Source: Microcaldota archaeon (GTDB taxonomy: Archaea; Micrarchaeota; Micrarchaeia; Micrarchaeales; CABMGC01). From it: a stretch of DNA of 40,345 nucleotides. The notes below the pieces were generated by a model. It had not been told where the DNA came from. It did no database searches and was given only the letters and a program-made list of their open reading frames with translations. The stretch lies in assembly GCA_021803245.1 (NCBI GenBank), contig JAJZLT010000033.1:1-40345 (forward strand). Direction: 5' to 3'. This document shows, one piece after another, positions 40,254 through 40,345 of this stretch (positions are counted from its first letter, which is position 1; each line of letters opens with the position of its first letter). The position numbers were made by a program, and so were the translations under genes.

Positions 40254-40345
40254 AATTGTGTGGTGTGCCGTAGCCTCTCTTCTGTTTTAGGTGGCATTAG
40301 ACTAAGCGGCTATTATAGCCTTGCATGCACACAGCGCACGCATCG

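Noticed and set aside
40308-40320. Short hairpin near the right edge
   Set aside because: Only a 5-bp stem in a stretch cut by the window end; too weak to call.

Overview
The window reads as a compact archaeal chromosome segment. Genes are packed head to tail, often with 4-nt ATGA overlaps. Many TATA-like boxes lie about 25 bp before an ATG, which suggests leaderless mRNAs. Arg and Ile codons favour AGG/AGA and ATA. Archaeal hallmark genes are present: archease, archaeal phosphoglycerate mutase, the AMP phosphorylase / ribose-1,5-bisphosphate isomerase / type III RuBisCO set, two ftsZ genes, archaeosortase, class III (prepilin) signal peptides and Tad-like pilus machinery. A small-genome DPANN-type archaeon of the Micrarchaeota (ARMAN-2-like) kind fits best, but this is an inference from gene content, not a phylogeny. 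I see no rRNA, CRISPR array, IS element or prophage.

Layout. 1-8.1 kb holds membrane and energy functions: a partial membrane protein and a diheme cytochrome b (minus), a HxlR-type regulator, an aldo/keto reductase, a CPA-type antiporter, a large unknown membrane protein and heme o synthase CtaB. 8.3-12.3 kb holds a methyltransferase with a coupled Cys-rich small protein, tRNA-Ile(GAU), a Nudix-uracil-DNA glycosylase fusion coupled to an archaeosortase, and archease. 12.3-16.0 kb is a three-gene ABC exporter-like operon (ATPase, surface protein, MacB-like permease). 16.5-21.5 kb is the nucleotide-salvage carbon module: R15P isomerase -> RuBisCO -> AMP phosphorylase overlap on the minus strand, and phosphoglycerate mutase is divergent from them. 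Together they would convert AMP ribose plus CO2 into 3-phosphoglycerate and then 2-phosphoglycerate. tRNA-Cys(GCA) and a small membrane protein follow.

22.3-33.5 kb is the most striking block. Two converging operons look like one surface-filament system. The plus-strand operon has a CBS/ribosome-hibernation-factor-like fusion and then three pilin-like proteins, one of them a 1090-residue giant with four LamG-like domains. The minus-strand operon has a winged-helix/coiled-coil protein, a TadA/VirB11-like ATPase, an unknown cytosolic protein and two T2SSF/TadC membrane proteins. An adhesive type IV-like pilus with a lectin-like tip, perhaps used to hold a host cell, is the natural hypothesis.

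33.6-40.3 kb holds an ATP-dependent DNA ligase, tandem ftsZ genes behind a promoter with paired inverted repeats, a small membrane-anchored protein, a zinc-ribbon/winged-helix protein and an RlmM-like THUMP-FtsJ RNA methyltransferase.

Promoters and operators are read by eye. TATA boxes and inverted repeats are directly visible, but regulator assignments are inference.
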